From the NCBI RefSeq assembly GCF_002933855.1, contig NZ_BFAQ01000009.1, positions 97,986-161,985 of the forward strand: DNA of 64,000 nucleotides. The letters run 5' to 3'. This DNA is from Vibrio penaeicida. GTDB lineage: Bacteria; Pseudomonadota; Gammaproteobacteria; Enterobacterales; Vibrionaceae. Below, one piece after another: positions 45,488 through 55,725 of the stretch (within the stretch, counting starts at the first letter, position 1; every line of letters starts with the position of its first letter). The notes beneath the pieces were generated by a model. That model did not search any database and had not been told where the DNA came from. It was given only the letters and a program-made list of their open reading frames with translations. The position numbers were made by a program, and so were the translations under genes.

Positions 45488-45501
45488 TGTAAGCGCTTAC
45501 A
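45488..45501. promoter_or_regulatory. LacI-type operator upstream of the sulfonate operon
   Basis: TGTAAGCGCTTACA is a perfect 14-bp palindrome and extends the same core as the site at 45200. A TTGACT -35-like hexamer starts at 45503, so the operator abuts the promoter of the + strand operon. The centres of the two operators are 289 bp apart. The remaining part of the 45222-45574 gap shows no gene. Confidence 0.75.
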
Positions 45502-45574
45502 GTTGACTATTATTTAGCCGGTAAATAAGGTGGTGTTAATGAGTTGTTAATTAGACCTCGCAAGGATGGTAGCC

Positions 45575-45847
45575 ATGCCTACATCGATATCACAAAAGTC
45601 ATCTGGTGCATCACAAAAATCTTCAAGATCTCATCCCGTGCCTATTACCGTCGGAAGTCGCAAGTATTTGGTATTCAGTATTGTTTCTTTTGTCCTTTAC
45701 CTCTCTAACATTTTTGTGGGATGGGCTTCCATTCGACACGACTTTCCTATTCCACCTTTAGACGTAGTACCAGAAGCACTGCTGCTTGCCGCTGGTGCTG
45801 TATTTGGTGTCATTTTTATTTTGCGGCAAGAAAAACAAACAACCTAA
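45575..45847 (+). CDS. Small two-helix membrane protein preceding the TRAP genes
   Basis: The ATG at 45575 has AAGGA eight bases upstream and gives 90 residues; the ATG three codons earlier overlaps that site. A polar N-terminus of about 30 residues is followed by YLVFSIVSFVLYLSNIFVG and ALLLAAGAVFGVIFIL, two transmembrane helices. I do not recognise a family. It lies 130 bp before the TRAP binding protein gene and behind the same operator, so it may be an accessory of the transporter. Confidence 0.65.
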   Translation: MPTSISQKSSGASQKSSRSHPVPITVGSRKYLVFSIVSFVLYLSNIFVGWASIRHDFPIPPLDVVPEALLLAAGAVFGVIFILRQEKQTT

Positions 45848-45977
45848 GAACTCAGTTTTGAATAGATGGTCGACGCACTCGCCCACCAGCAGTAAAGCGT
45901 TGCCAGTGTTAGGCACTAAAACAGGTTCGTAGACAACAATCCAACGTCATTTCAATCACGTGAAAATGGAGTCAAAA

Positions 45978-47132
45978 ATGAAAGGAATCAACGAAAGCGA
46001 CCAAATCGAGTCTATCGAGCGTCGGAAATTCTTTGAAGTTGCAGGTAAAGCCGGTGTCACTGCCGCGATAATGGTGGGTGCTGCGGGCGCTTTAATGAGC
46101 CCAACAGCCGCTGCTGCTATCTCAAAAGAAGAGCGAGAACGCCAAAAAGCCGCAAAATACACGATGACCATTGCAACCGCTTACATTCTCGGTGCATCTC
46201 GTGGCTATCCAATTATGCAATTGGATTTCAAAGAAAATATCCAAAATATGACTAACGGTCAGGTCTACGTGAAATTAGCGCCAGGTGGTCAACTTGGTGC
46301 TGGGGGCGCACTTGCTCAGAAAGTACAACAAGGCACCATTCAGGCTGCGCAGCACTCGCTCTCTAATTTCTCATCTTTCGCACCGGTTGTGGACTTAATC
46401 AATATTCCTTATTGGTGTGGTGAAAACCAAAAGTTTGTCAACTTGGTGAATTCAGCAGCGTGGAAAGCAGAAGTGGATCCTAAGCTTGAAGAACGTAACT
46501 TTAAAGCATTGTGGTACGTAACCATCGATCCGCGTGTTGTTGCCCTTCGTAAAGGCAGAGACGAAATCATTAAAACCCCAGATCAAATGGAAGGCATTAA
46601 ATTCCGCGTTCCGGGTTCTAAAATCCTTCAACAGTTTTACCACTTGCTCGGTGCGAACCCGACGCCAATCGCTTGGGGGGAAACACCCTCTGCTATTAAA
46701 CAGGGTGTCGCCGATGCACTGGATCCGAGTGTAGAAGCGTTAAACATTTTCGGGTTTAAAGACGTGCTTTCTTCTGTGACTTTCATCCGTTCCGTACCGG
46801 ATGCTCAAGTGTTCTCATGTAACTTGCAGTGGTTTAACAAGCTACCAAAAGACGTGCAAGAAGCAATTGAAGCCGCGAGCGAAGTAACAGCGCATCAAAA
46901 CCTCGCCAAAGTGCCTGCTGCAAGGGCCTATGCGATGTCTGAACTGGCTAAGAATAACGTTCAATTCTACTCCCCTACACCTTCAGAGCTTGCGCAATGG
47001 CAAGAAAAAGCAGGGCATCAACTGGCGGTTTGGGATTCAACGAAAAAGTCACTGGCGGGATCACTGGACACTTTCGACAAGTTGCTTGAAGCAGCGAACA
47101 CGAAAGGACGTTACTACGTCCATGACGTGTAG
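45978..47132 (+). CDS. TRAP transporter substrate-binding protein (DctP type)
   Basis: The ATG at 45978 lies six to seven bases after GGAG and gives 384 residues; in-frame starts at 45960 and 45966 lack a good site. The N-terminus has a twin-arginine-like signal (ERRKFFEVAGKAG followed by a long Ala/Gly-rich hydrophobic core ending SPTAAAA), so export by the Tat pathway is likely. The mature protein has DctP features: APGGQLGAGGALAQKVQQG, KFRVPGSKILQQFYHLLGANPTPIAWGE with the ligand arginine. In related hps loci this position is the sulfopropanediol binding protein (HpsK-type assignments). Confidence 0.9.
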   Translation: MKGINESDQIESIERRKFFEVAGKAGVTAAIMVGAAGALMSPTAAAAISKEERERQKAAKYTMTIATAYILGASRGYPIMQLDFKENIQNMTNGQVYVKLAPGGQLGAGGALAQKVQQGTIQAAQHSLSNFSSFAPVVDLINIPYWCGENQKFVNLVNSAAWKAEVDPKLEERNFKALWYVTIDPRVVALRKGRDEIIKTPDQMEGIKFRVPGSKILQQFYHLLGANPTPIAWGETPSAIKQGVADALDPSVEALNIFGFKDVLSSVTFIRSVPDAQVFSCNLQWFNKLPKDVQEAIEAASEVTAHQNLAKVPAARAYAMSELAKNNVQFYSPTPSELAQWQEKAGHQLAVWDSTKKSLAGSLDTFDKLLEAANTKGRYYVHDV

Positions 47133-47203
47133 GGCGTTGGCAGCCGTAGTTTACTTTGCGGCTGCCCTTTTTCTCTTTTGTTTCCCTTATCAAGGTGTAA
47201 AAC

Positions 47204-47722
47204 ATGCAACAAAGTCGGTTTTCAACCATAGAGCAAAATCTGGAGCGATGGCTTTGCCTAATGTTCTATTCAATGATCGTACTGACGATCATCTCTGAAG
47301 TCACCAGACGATTTGTGCTCAGTTATTCCTCCATTTGGGGAGAAGAAGTCGCTCGTTACTGCTTTATCTACCTAGCTTGGATTGGCGCTTCACTCGCGGT
47401 AAAAAACCGCGCTCACATACGCATAGATGTTTTGTTGGGTTTCTTACCAAATCGCGCCCAAATTGCTGTGTACTTGTTCAGTGATTTTCTCACTTTGATC
47501 CTTGCCGTGATTTCATTAGTCGTCTCTATCGGTCCCGTATTAACGTCTCTCGAATACGGCTCAGTGACTCATGGTTTACGCATCAGCCAAGTTTGGTTTT
47601 TATTTGCTGTTCCCTTTGGTTTCACCTTAATTGTTTTGCGCTTGCTTCAGTCCATTAGAAGAGATGTAAAAGCACTGCTCAACAACGGACAGGTTTACCA
47701 AGGCGAACGCTTGATCGATTAG
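47204..47722 (+). CDS. TRAP transporter small permease (DctQ type)
   Basis: The protein has 172 residues with four transmembrane helices. The DctQ signature around EVTRRFVLSYSSIWGEEVARYCFIYLAWIGAS is clear. It partners the large permease nine bases downstream. Its place between binding protein and DctM is standard for TRAP systems. Confidence 0.93.
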   Translation: MQQSRFSTIEQNLERWLCLMFYSMIVLTIISEVTRRFVLSYSSIWGEEVARYCFIYLAWIGASLAVKNRAHIRIDVLLGFLPNRAQIAVYLFSDFLTLILAVISLVVSIGPVLTSLEYGSVTHGLRISQVWFLFAVPFGFTLIVLRLLQSIRRDVKALLNNGQVYQGERLID

Positions 47723-47731
47723 GAGGAAAAA

Positions 47732-49054
47732 ATGAATAACTACTATTTGCTCGACCAAGCCTCCGCCGCCTCTTATGGCATCGCTGTTTACGGTCCTGTT
47801 ATTGCCATGGTGGTCATGATTTTCTTAGCCGTACCGATTTGGGTGGTTCTGGGTTTAGGCTCTATCGCCATGTTGGTCTTTACCGATGTACTGCCACTTT
47901 CCCTAGTGGGCGAATCGTTATTTGACGGTATCGATGCCTTCGCACTTATCGCCATCCCATTGTTTATTTTAACAGGTGACGTGCTAGTAAGAACGGGGCT
48001 TTCCAATAAACTGCTGGACGTTGCAGAAGCCTCTACGGGCAGTGCGAGATCGGGCTTAGGGACATCAACCGTTTTGGGGTGTGGCTTTTTCGCCTGTATA
48101 TCCGGATCCGATGCGGCTGGCGCGGCCGCCGTAGGCCGAATGACGATTGATCGCTTAGTCAACAGAGGTTACCCAAAAGCGTATGCGTGTGCCCTTGTTG
48201 CTGCTGGTGCCTGTACGGGAATTCTGATTCCACCGTCTATCGCTTACATCATTATTGGTTTGATTTTGGGTATTTCAGCCTCAACGCTGTTTTTGGCTGC
48301 TGCTATCCCAGGCTTGCTCATCATGATTTCTATCATGGCGACCAATGTTGTGCTTAATGCCATTAATGGGTACGAAAATTCAAAGACGGGATTTTCACTA
48401 AAGCACTGGTTTGCCACTATCTATAACTCACGCGATGCACTAATGATCCCCTTCATTATTCTCGGAGGTATCTATTCAGGCATTTTCACACCAACTGAAG
48501 CGGCTGCGGTTGCAGTACTTGTAGGCTTGAGCATCGGTTTATACCAACGAACCGTTACTTGGCGTGATTTCCCTAAAATGCTTTACAGTTCAGCGAAAAT
48601 TAATGGAATCATTCTGCCAATCATTGCGATGTCACTTCCTTTGGCACAAACCTTGGCGGTATTGGAAATTCCGCAAAGCTTCGTGACTCAGATGACCAAC
48701 ATCACGGAAGATCCGGTGTACCTAACGCTGATTATGATTGGAATCCTAATTCTGGCTGGATGCGTCATGGAAACTACACCCAATATTGTGGTGCTTTCCC
48801 CCATCTTGTTGCCTTTGGCTCAATCAATCGGCATGGATGAAATTCACTTTTGTATCATGATGGTGACCGCACTGGGCGTCGGGTTCATCACACCACCATT
48901 AGGGTTGAATCTGTTTGTTGTTTCAGGGGTTACCCAGACACCGGTTTTGCAAGTGGCTAAGTACGCAGCACCATACGTACTGTCGATGCTACTAGTGGTT
49001 TTACTCTTGGCATTTGTTCCAGAGATTTCACTATGGGCACTCCAATTTAACTGA
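47732..49054 (+). CDS. TRAP transporter large permease (DctM type)
   Basis: The protein has 440 residues with about 12 hydrophobic helices. The start is preceded by TAGGAGG. Family motifs include IPLFILTGDVLVRTGLSNKL, SGSDAAGAAAVGRMTIDRLV and GACTGILIPPSIAYIIIGLI. It is the sodium-coupled translocation subunit. It is followed by a 17-bp repeat and a hairpin before hpsN. Confidence 0.95.
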   Translation: MNNYYLLDQASAASYGIAVYGPVIAMVVMIFLAVPIWVVLGLGSIAMLVFTDVLPLSLVGESLFDGIDAFALIAIPLFILTGDVLVRTGLSNKLLDVAEASTGSARSGLGTSTVLGCGFFACISGSDAAGAAAVGRMTIDRLVNRGYPKAYACALVAAGACTGILIPPSIAYIIIGLILGISASTLFLAAAIPGLLIMISIMATNVVLNAINGYENSKTGFSLKHWFATIYNSRDALMIPFIILGGIYSGIFTPTEAAAVAVLVGLSIGLYQRTVTWRDFPKMLYSSAKINGIILPIIAMSLPLAQTLAVLEIPQSFVTQMTNITEDPVYLTLIMIGILILAGCVMETTPNIVVLSPILLPLAQSIGMDEIHFCIMMVTALGVGFITPPLGLNLFVVSGVTQTPVLQVAKYAAPYVLSMLLVVLLLAFVPEISLWALQFN

Positions 49055-49073
49055 TTCGCATAACGCGTTAATT

Positions 49074-49150
49074 CATGTAACTGAACTAGTCGTGCAACCG
49101 AACTAGTCACGTAACAGAACGACTCATGTAACAGAACTACTCATGTAACA
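49074..49150. repeat. 17-bp tandem repeat, 4.5 copies, between dctM and hpsN
   Basis: Units of 17 bp with consensus CATGTAACAGAACTAGT are at 49074-49090, 49091-49107, 49108-49124 and 49125-49141, with a partial copy to 49150. Each differs from the consensus by one to four bases. It is intergenic and its period is not a multiple of three. Confidence 0.85.
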
Positions 49151-49162
49151 AATAGCTTTAAA

Positions 49163-49194
49163 CGTGCAGCGATCGCTGTAGGGGTTTCTGCACG
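49163..49194 (+). promoter_or_regulatory. Hairpin upstream of hpsN
   Basis: CGTGCAG at 49163-49169 pairs with CTGCACG at 49188-49194, followed by CCAAATTTTTG. It may be a partial terminator between transporter and enzyme genes, or a 5' protective stem for the hpsN message. Confidence 0.45.
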
Positions 49195-49206
49195 CCAAAT
49201 TTTTGA

Positions 49207-50537
<1,331 letters not shown>

Positions 50538-50538
<1 letters not shown>

Positions 50539-51305
50539 TGAGCACATCGGCGAATTTCTCTATTGAAGGGCAAGTGGCACTGGTCACTGGCGGCGGTTCC
50601 GGTATCGGCCACCAGTTTGCCAAAACGCTTGCGGCCGCTGGTGCTAAAGTTGTCATCATGGGCAGGCGTGATTCTCCCCTCAAAGACACAGTGGCAGAGA
50701 TCGAGATGGAGGGAGGAACAGCCAGTTACATTCGTTGCGATTTAACACGCTTTGACCAGTTAGAACAGCATATTGCGCAGTGCAAATCCATCTATGGTGC
50801 GCCGGATATTTTGGCGAATGTTGCAGGTCAGAACTTGCGCCAACCCGTTGATGAAGTTGATGAGACGAGCTGGGATAGCACTCTCAACATAAACCTAAAA
50901 TTGCCCTTCTTTCTTGCAAGAGCCTTGGTACCAGACATGAAAGAAAAGGGATACGGAAAGATCATCAATATCGCCTCACTGCAAAGCGAGCGTGCGTTTG
51001 CCAACAGTGTGCCTTACGGCGCATCTAAAGGCGGCGTATGCCAGCTGACTCGTGCCATGGCAGAAGCTTGGTCTGGTGACGGCATCACGTGCAACGCCAT
51101 CGCTCCTGGCTTCTTCCCGAGTGAATTGACGCAACCCTTGTTTGAAGATGCAGACAAACTGCAAGTACTCGCCAATCAAACGGCGATTGGCAGAAACGGT
51201 GAAATGGAAGATTTAAATGGTCCCATACTGTTTTTTGCTTCACACGCATCGGACTACGTAACGGGTCAAACCTTGTTTGTGGATGGTGGGTTTACGGCTA
51301 AGTGA
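50538..51305 (+). CDS. SDR-family dehydrogenase (HpsO-like, dihydroxypropanesulfonate 2-dehydrogenase candidate)
   Basis: The protein has 255 residues. The nucleotide site is TGGGSGIGHQF, the NNAG-type motif is NVAGQN, and the catalytic set is Ser in NIASLQSE and Y-x3-K in PYGASKGG, with a C-terminal YVTGQTLFVDGGF. In the known sulfopropanediol pathway HpsO-type SDRs and a second dehydrogenase interconvert the isomers through a 2-keto intermediate. Its start overlaps the hpsN stop by one base. Substrate assignment follows the operon, not sequence alone. Confidence 0.78.
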
Positions 51306-51330
51306 CGGCGAATTTAAAAAGGATAGAATC

Positions 51331-52329
51331 ATGAAAGCACTCGTTTATACCAATAAAAACGAAGTCACCTTTGAAATGCAAAACACGCCTACCCCGCAGG
51401 AAGGCGAGGTATTGGTGAAAATAGAGAAAGCGGGCATTTGCGGTTCCGATATGCACGCTTATCACGGACACGACCCAAGACGCGTACCCCCTTTGATTCT
51501 TGGGCATGAAGCCTGTGGTATTGCCATGAATGGTAAGTACTTGAACAAGCGAGTTGTCCTTAACCCTTTGATTACATGCATGGAGTGCGCCGACTGCTTA
51601 AGCGGCAGAACTAATTTGTGTGAAAATCGAACGGCCATTGGGTTAAAAATGCCAGGTGCGTTTGCCGAATATACGGTGATACCGGAAACCAACCTTATTC
51701 CAGTGCCTGAGGGTATGAAACCAGAACATGCCGCCTTAGCCGAACCCGCAGCAACGGCTTTACACGCCATAGCGCTGGTGGAAAAACACATGCACCGGAC
51801 GTTAAGTGAAAGCACTGCAATGGTCATTGGTGGCGGGTCCATCGGGTTGCTTTGCGCTCTTTTTCTCAAACTAAAAGGCGCAAGACACATTATTTTGAGT
51901 GATACGAATGCGCAAAGGCTCAACACCGCTCGGGTTTCTGGAATTACTGACTTACACAACCCAGCTAAAGACGAGCCCGTTGATGAATCTAGTATTGATG
52001 TGGTTGTCGATGCAGTAGGCTCTAGCCATACACGCAATGCAGGGATGAATGCGGTTAAACAGGGTGGCGTATTCATGCATGTGGGGTTACAAGATTCCTT
52101 TGGTGAATTCGATGTACGGAAAATGACCCTTCAAGAAGTCGCTGTTTTGGGTTCATTTTCTTACACTCAACTGGATATGATTTCAGCCGTAGATGCTTTA
52201 CACCGTGGTGCATTGGGTGAGTTATCGTGGATTGAGGAGCGCCCTTTAAGTTTGGGAAGTCAGGCTTTTGATGATCTTGATAACAACCGAACCGCAGCAG
52301 CCAAAATCATTCTCGATGTAAGTGCCTAA
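51331..52329 (+). CDS. Zinc-dependent alcohol dehydrogenase (HpsP-like)
   Basis: The ATG at 51331 is preceded by AAAAAGGA and gives 332 residues. Catalytic zinc ligands are in GICGSDMHAYHG and GHEACG, and the structural zinc loop CMECADCLSGRTNLC has all four cysteines. The NAD site is VIGGGSIGLLCALF. It resembles medium-chain dehydrogenases acting on polyols such as threonine or sorbitol dehydrogenase. By position it would be the second isomerising dehydrogenase of sulfopropanediol catabolism. It is followed by a terminator. Confidence 0.78.
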   Translation: MKALVYTNKNEVTFEMQNTPTPQEGEVLVKIEKAGICGSDMHAYHGHDPRRVPPLILGHEACGIAMNGKYLNKRVVLNPLITCMECADCLSGRTNLCENRTAIGLKMPGAFAEYTVIPETNLIPVPEGMKPEHAALAEPAATALHAIALVEKHMHRTLSESTAMVIGGGSIGLLCALFLKLKGARHIILSDTNAQRLNTARVSGITDLHNPAKDEPVDESSIDVVVDAVGSSHTRNAGMNAVKQGGVFMHVGLQDSFGEFDVRKMTLQEVAVLGSFSYTQLDMISAVDALHRGALGELSWIEERPLSLGSQAFDDLDNNRTAAAKIILDVSA

Positions 52330-52346
52330 CGCAACAAACCGTTCCT

Positions 52347-52378
52347 AAAAAATCCCTAGAAAACCACTAGGGATTTTT
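52347..52378 (+). terminator. Rho-independent terminator of the sulfonate operon
   Basis: AAAAATCCCTAG (to 52359) pairs with CTAGGGATTTTT at 52367-52378 around a seven-base loop, 18 bp after the alcohol dehydrogenase stop. Confidence 0.85.
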
Positions 52379-52501
52379 CTAACTGGTATCACACCTAAAT
52401 TCGCTCAAAACACTGTATTTATTCCATTCCACTACAGACAGCTTACCTCTTGATTGTTAATATGAAGCTTAAGAAACGAACGAGTAAAGAGCACACATCT
52501 C

Positions 52502-53221
52502 ATGAATAAACCCACCCACTTTCTTCCTTTGTACATGCAAGTAAAAGAGCTTTTGATACAAAGATTGATCGATAAAGTGTGGTTACCGGGTAGCCCTTTA
52601 CCCAGTGAATTTCAATTAGCGGATGAGTTGCAAGTCAGCCAGGGTACTGTAAGGAAGGCCCTGGATGAATTGGCAGCGGAAAAGTTGGTGGTTCGTCGAC
52701 AAGGTAAAGGCACTTACGTAGCCGAACACACACAAGAACAACCGCTCTACCATTTCTTTCGATTAGTTGATTTACAAGGTAAACGTCATCTTCCTGAAAG
52801 TACAATACTCGACTTTAATCGCTACCCTGCCACTCTTCTCGAAAGCGAATCGTTGGATTTATCCGATGAAGAACAAGTTATTCGAATTACTCGAACTCGC
52901 GCACTTGAAGGTGTTCCTGTCATATACGAGACCATCTCTCTGCCAGAAAAGCTGTTTGCTAATATGCCGCTAACCGATGAGCTTCCTAATACGCTATATA
53001 GCTTTTACCAGCGTGAATTTGGGTTGTCTGTGGTTAAAGTTATCGAAAAGCTGAGGGCCGTTTTGTCAAACGAGATAGAAGAAACTCACCTAGAGATAAA
53101 AACTGGAACACCACTGCTAGAAGCCAAACGTGTGGCATACGCTTTGAATGGAGAAGCGGTGGAACTTAGGGTCACGCGCTGCCATACCGATCAGCATTGT
53201 TACTTGAACGAACTGAGCTAG
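52502..53221 (+). CDS. GntR/UTRA-family regulator (HpsR-like)
   Basis: The protein has 239 residues. The winged helix is GSPLPSEFQLADELQVSQGTVRKALDEL, with RRQGKGTYVAEH closing the wing, and the C-terminal UTRA ligand domain spans from about residue 80. A GntR regulator named HpsR accompanies known hps loci. It lies between the hps-type operon and the convergent suyAB pair, so it may control one or both. A perfect 32-bp palindrome lies upstream of suyA and is a candidate site. Confidence 0.88.
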   Translation: MNKPTHFLPLYMQVKELLIQRLIDKVWLPGSPLPSEFQLADELQVSQGTVRKALDELAAEKLVVRRQGKGTYVAEHTQEQPLYHFFRLVDLQGKRHLPESTILDFNRYPATLLESESLDLSDEEQVIRITRTRALEGVPVIYETISLPEKLFANMPLTDELPNTLYSFYQREFGLSVVKVIEKLRAVLSNEIEETHLEIKTGTPLLEAKRVAYALNGEAVELRVTRCHTDQHCYLNELS

Positions 53222-53315
53222 AAGAACACCTCATAAACTTACGTCGATATCCCTCAGCCAATTCTGTAAGGTATTCGTTTCTGTAGAGCACTTGCTCCCT
53301 CAAGCAAGGACGAAA

Positions 53316-53339
53316 AAGCCTTTCTAAAAAGAAAGGCTT
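53316..53339 (-). terminator. Rho-independent terminator of suyAB
   Basis: On the minus strand AAGCCTTTC pairs with GAAAGGCTT and is followed by TTTTTCG, 40 bp after the suyB stop at 53379. Confidence 0.8.
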
Positions 53340-53378
53340 GGGAGTGATTGATATAAGTGACAGTGGATTCGAAAATCG

Positions 53379-54545
53379 CTATGCGCTTCGATACAACTTC
53401 GTGAGTGAAAACTCAACATGACCAAGAACTTCAGCACAGGTATTACGACCATTTGCTGTGTCTATAACCATTTCGATCAATTCATCTCCAGCTTCATCCA
53501 ACGTCATTTCGTGGCGTAAAATTGCAGACACATCGTGATCAATATGCTCACTCATTGTACGCACTGTTCTTGGGTTTCCAGTGATCTTAAGCACAGGCAT
53601 AATTGGGTTGCCAATTACGTTACCTTGCCCCGTTGGGAATAGGTGAACCGCATAGCCACCAGCGGCTTGTAGAGTATTACATTCTGCTGCGGCAGAAGAA
53701 GTATCCATAAAGTACAAACCAGGGCCTTTCGCTGGTGTTTCAGCTGGCTCTAACACGTCTACATACTGTGTTTTCTTACCGATTTTTTGCACGTTACCGA
53801 GCGCTTTCTCTTCAATCGTGGTTAAGCCACCTTCGATGTTCCCTTTCGTCGGTTGCGAGTCAGAAAGATCGTTCGTTTTCTCTGCCAGAATAAACTCGTT
53901 ATAGGATGACCAAGTTTTCATGAACTTCTCACCAGCTTCTGGCGTAGCCGCACGACCTTTAACAATCTGCTCGGCACCCGTGATTTCCGATGTTTCTCCA
54001 AAGCATGTTGTCGCACCCGCTTCGTTCATCTTGTCGATGAAGTTACCCACAGTTGGGTTAGCAGATAAACCAGATGTCGTATCCGATTCACCACATTTCA
54101 CAGCGACCCATAAGTCACTAATTGGGCACTCTTCTCGGCTTAATGCTGTCGCGTAGTGGACAAACTCTTTTGCCGTACGAGACGCCGCAGCCACAGTGTT
54201 AATGTCGCCGTTTTGCTCAATCGAAAACCCTTTTACTGGTTTGCCCGTTTCAGCAATGCCATCCACGACCTTCTGTGTCCAACCTGGCTCGATACCAATG
54301 ACCACTACAGCAGCAACGTTTGGATTCGCACCCGTTCCAATAATGGTTCTAAAATGCAAATCAAGATCGGCACCGAATTGCAAACGACCATATGCGTGTG
54401 GAATCGCGATGGTGCCTTTAATGTTATTGGCAACGGACTCACACGCTGCGTTTGAAATATCATCCAACGGAAGAATCAGTACATGGTTGCGTACGCCCAC
54501 TCGACCGTTTTCGCGACGGTAACCCATAAATGTATTACGTTTCAT
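53379..54545 (-). CDS. suyB: (R)-sulfolactate sulfo-lyase large subunit SuyB
   Basis: The ATG at 54545 follows GGAG and gives 388 residues; a GTG at 54554 is possible. It is a UxaA-type (altronate dehydratase) large subunit with [14 protein letters not shown] at the start, [28 protein letters not shown] and [22 protein letters not shown]. SuyAB cleaves (R)-sulfolactate to pyruvate and sulfite with an Fe cofactor. It is 17 bp after suyA. Altronate dehydratase is the main alternative, but that is a single fused or differently paired enzyme and the hps neighbours favour SuyB. Confidence 0.88.
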   Translation of the reverse strand: MKRNTFMGYRRENGRVGVRNHVLILPLDDISNAACESVANNIKGTIAIPHAYGRLQFGADLDLHFRTIIGTGANPNVAAVVVIGIEPGWTQKVVDGIAETGKPVKGFSIEQNGDINTVAAASRTAKEFVHYATALSREECPISDLWVAVKCGESDTTSGLSANPTVGNFIDKMNEAGATTCFGETSEITGAEQIVKGRAATPEAGEKFMKTWSSYNEFILAEKTNDLSDSQPTKGNIEGGLTTIEEKALGNVQKIGKKTQYVDVLEPAETPAKGPGLYFMDTSSAAAECNTLQAAGGYAVHLFPTGQGNVIGNPIMPVLKITGNPRTVRTMSEHIDHDVSAILRHEMTLDEAGDELIEMVIDTANGRNTCAEVLGHVEFSLTKLYRSA

Positions 54546-54562
54546 TTTTATCACTCCTTTGA

Positions 54563-54850
54563 TTACCAGCGCTTGGTTTTAATATTGTGAACGTGAGCGT
54601 GACCGCCAGCAGAGATAGATTCCACGACTTTGCCCATGTCTTCGTTGTACTTGATAATGGTGTCGCCCACATCAAGATCCCTCAAAGCAATTTTATGACC
54701 AAGGGGAATGTCATTCAGTGCGGTCAAAATGATCTCTTCATCGGTATCCATCATGTATCCGGTGACTTGCATGCCTTTTACAACATTCTCAACCACCATT
54801 ACGCCCACGCTATCGTTTACATCGTGAACTAGGAAGTGTGTTTCGCTCAT
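54563..54850 (-). CDS. suyA: (R)-sulfolactate sulfo-lyase small subunit SuyA
   Basis: The ATG at 54850 has AAGGA eight bases upstream and gives 95 residues; the longer in-frame start adds 18 residues. It has the SAF-type UxaA N-terminal domain with [35 protein letters not shown] and [14 protein letters not shown], the motif that ends SuyA proteins. It pairs with SuyB to release sulfite from sulfolactate. Confidence 0.88.
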   Translation of the reverse strand: MSETHFLVHDVNDSVGVMVVENVVKGMQVTGYMMDTDEEIILTALNDIPLGHKIALRDLDVGDTIIKYNEDMGKVVESISAGGHAHVHNIKTKRW

Positions 54851-54973
54851 ATCTCTGTCCTTAGTTGCGTTATTTAGACCACCTGAAAACCCTCGCTCAG
54901 GCATATGTTCTTATGACTTATTGATGTTGAGATCCAAAATACCAATCGATTAATTTGCAATCAATAGGATTTG

Positions 54974-55005
54974 ATATCTTATGTCTTATATAAGACATAA
55001 GATAT
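54974..55005. promoter_or_regulatory. Perfect 32-bp palindrome upstream of suyA
   Basis: The half ATATCTTATGTCTTAT (54974-54989) is followed directly by its reverse complement (54990-55005). It lies 124 bp upstream of suyA in a 397-bp gap (54851-55247) and is the only structured element there. Its size and symmetry suit a dimeric regulator such as a GntR-family protein. Confidence 0.7.
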
Positions 55006-55247
55006 ATGGATAGAGTTCATTTTAAATATTTATTATTCAATAACCTATTAACAAAAAAATCTTAGAAATACGTCATTTACCCAATTTCAATAATCGTGAT
55101 TTACTTCAAATTATCATTTTCATCCAAGCCAGTATGAGAGGATCAATGTTTGGATCATTGACTATCGCAACTTGCAATTGACGGTCTTTGCCCCAAAGTT
55201 AATCAGAGCTTCAAGTTTAAATAATGCCCAATCGTTAGGAGATAAAG

Positions 55248-55697
55248 ATGATCTCTACTCTATCTAAAATTTTTAAGCAGCTTACTGAAGGCAGCGATCT
55301 GAATTCAGGCGAATCGACCAACCCCAATTTGGCCATTGCCTCCCTGTTTTTTGAAGTGTCTGGTGCGGATAGCCATATTGATGAATCGGAAGAAAAAGCC
55401 ACTTTGTCCATGCTAAAGAAAGTGCTCGAAGTGGATGAAGCAGAAGCGAAAGCCTTATTGGGTCAAGCTAAGAATCAGTCAAAAGATGTCTCTTCTCTCT
55501 ATGAGTTTACTTCTCAACTCAGACACCTTGATCAACCAGAACGCATTGCTGTCATCAAAGCTTTGTGGGAGGTCGCATATGCCGATAAGCATTTGGATCC
55601 TCTAGAAGAATCCGTCATCCGAAAAGCGGCTGAATTACTCTATGTTGATCATAAAGATTTCATCAAGACTAAATTGGAAGTGACGGGAGACAGGTGA
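55248..55697 (+). CDS. TerB-like protein
   Basis: The protein has 149 residues, with TAGGAGAT before the ATG. The helical TerB/DjlA-type domain shows LAIASLFFEVSGADSHIDESEEKATLSML and the second-half VAYADKHLDPLEESVIRKAAELL, with paired acidic positions that bind divalent metal in the family. It is cytosolic. Although related to tellurite-resistance TerB, a lone gene like this is probably a general stress or metal-binding protein. Confidence 0.82.
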   Translation: MISTLSKIFKQLTEGSDLNSGESTNPNLAIASLFFEVSGADSHIDESEEKATLSMLKKVLEVDEAEAKALLGQAKNQSKDVSSLYEFTSQLRHLDQPERIAVIKALWEVAYADKHLDPLEESVIRKAAELLYVDHKDFIKTKLEVTGDR

Positions 55698-55725
55698 TAG
55701 GTTCCCCCCGACTACGACGGGTTAC

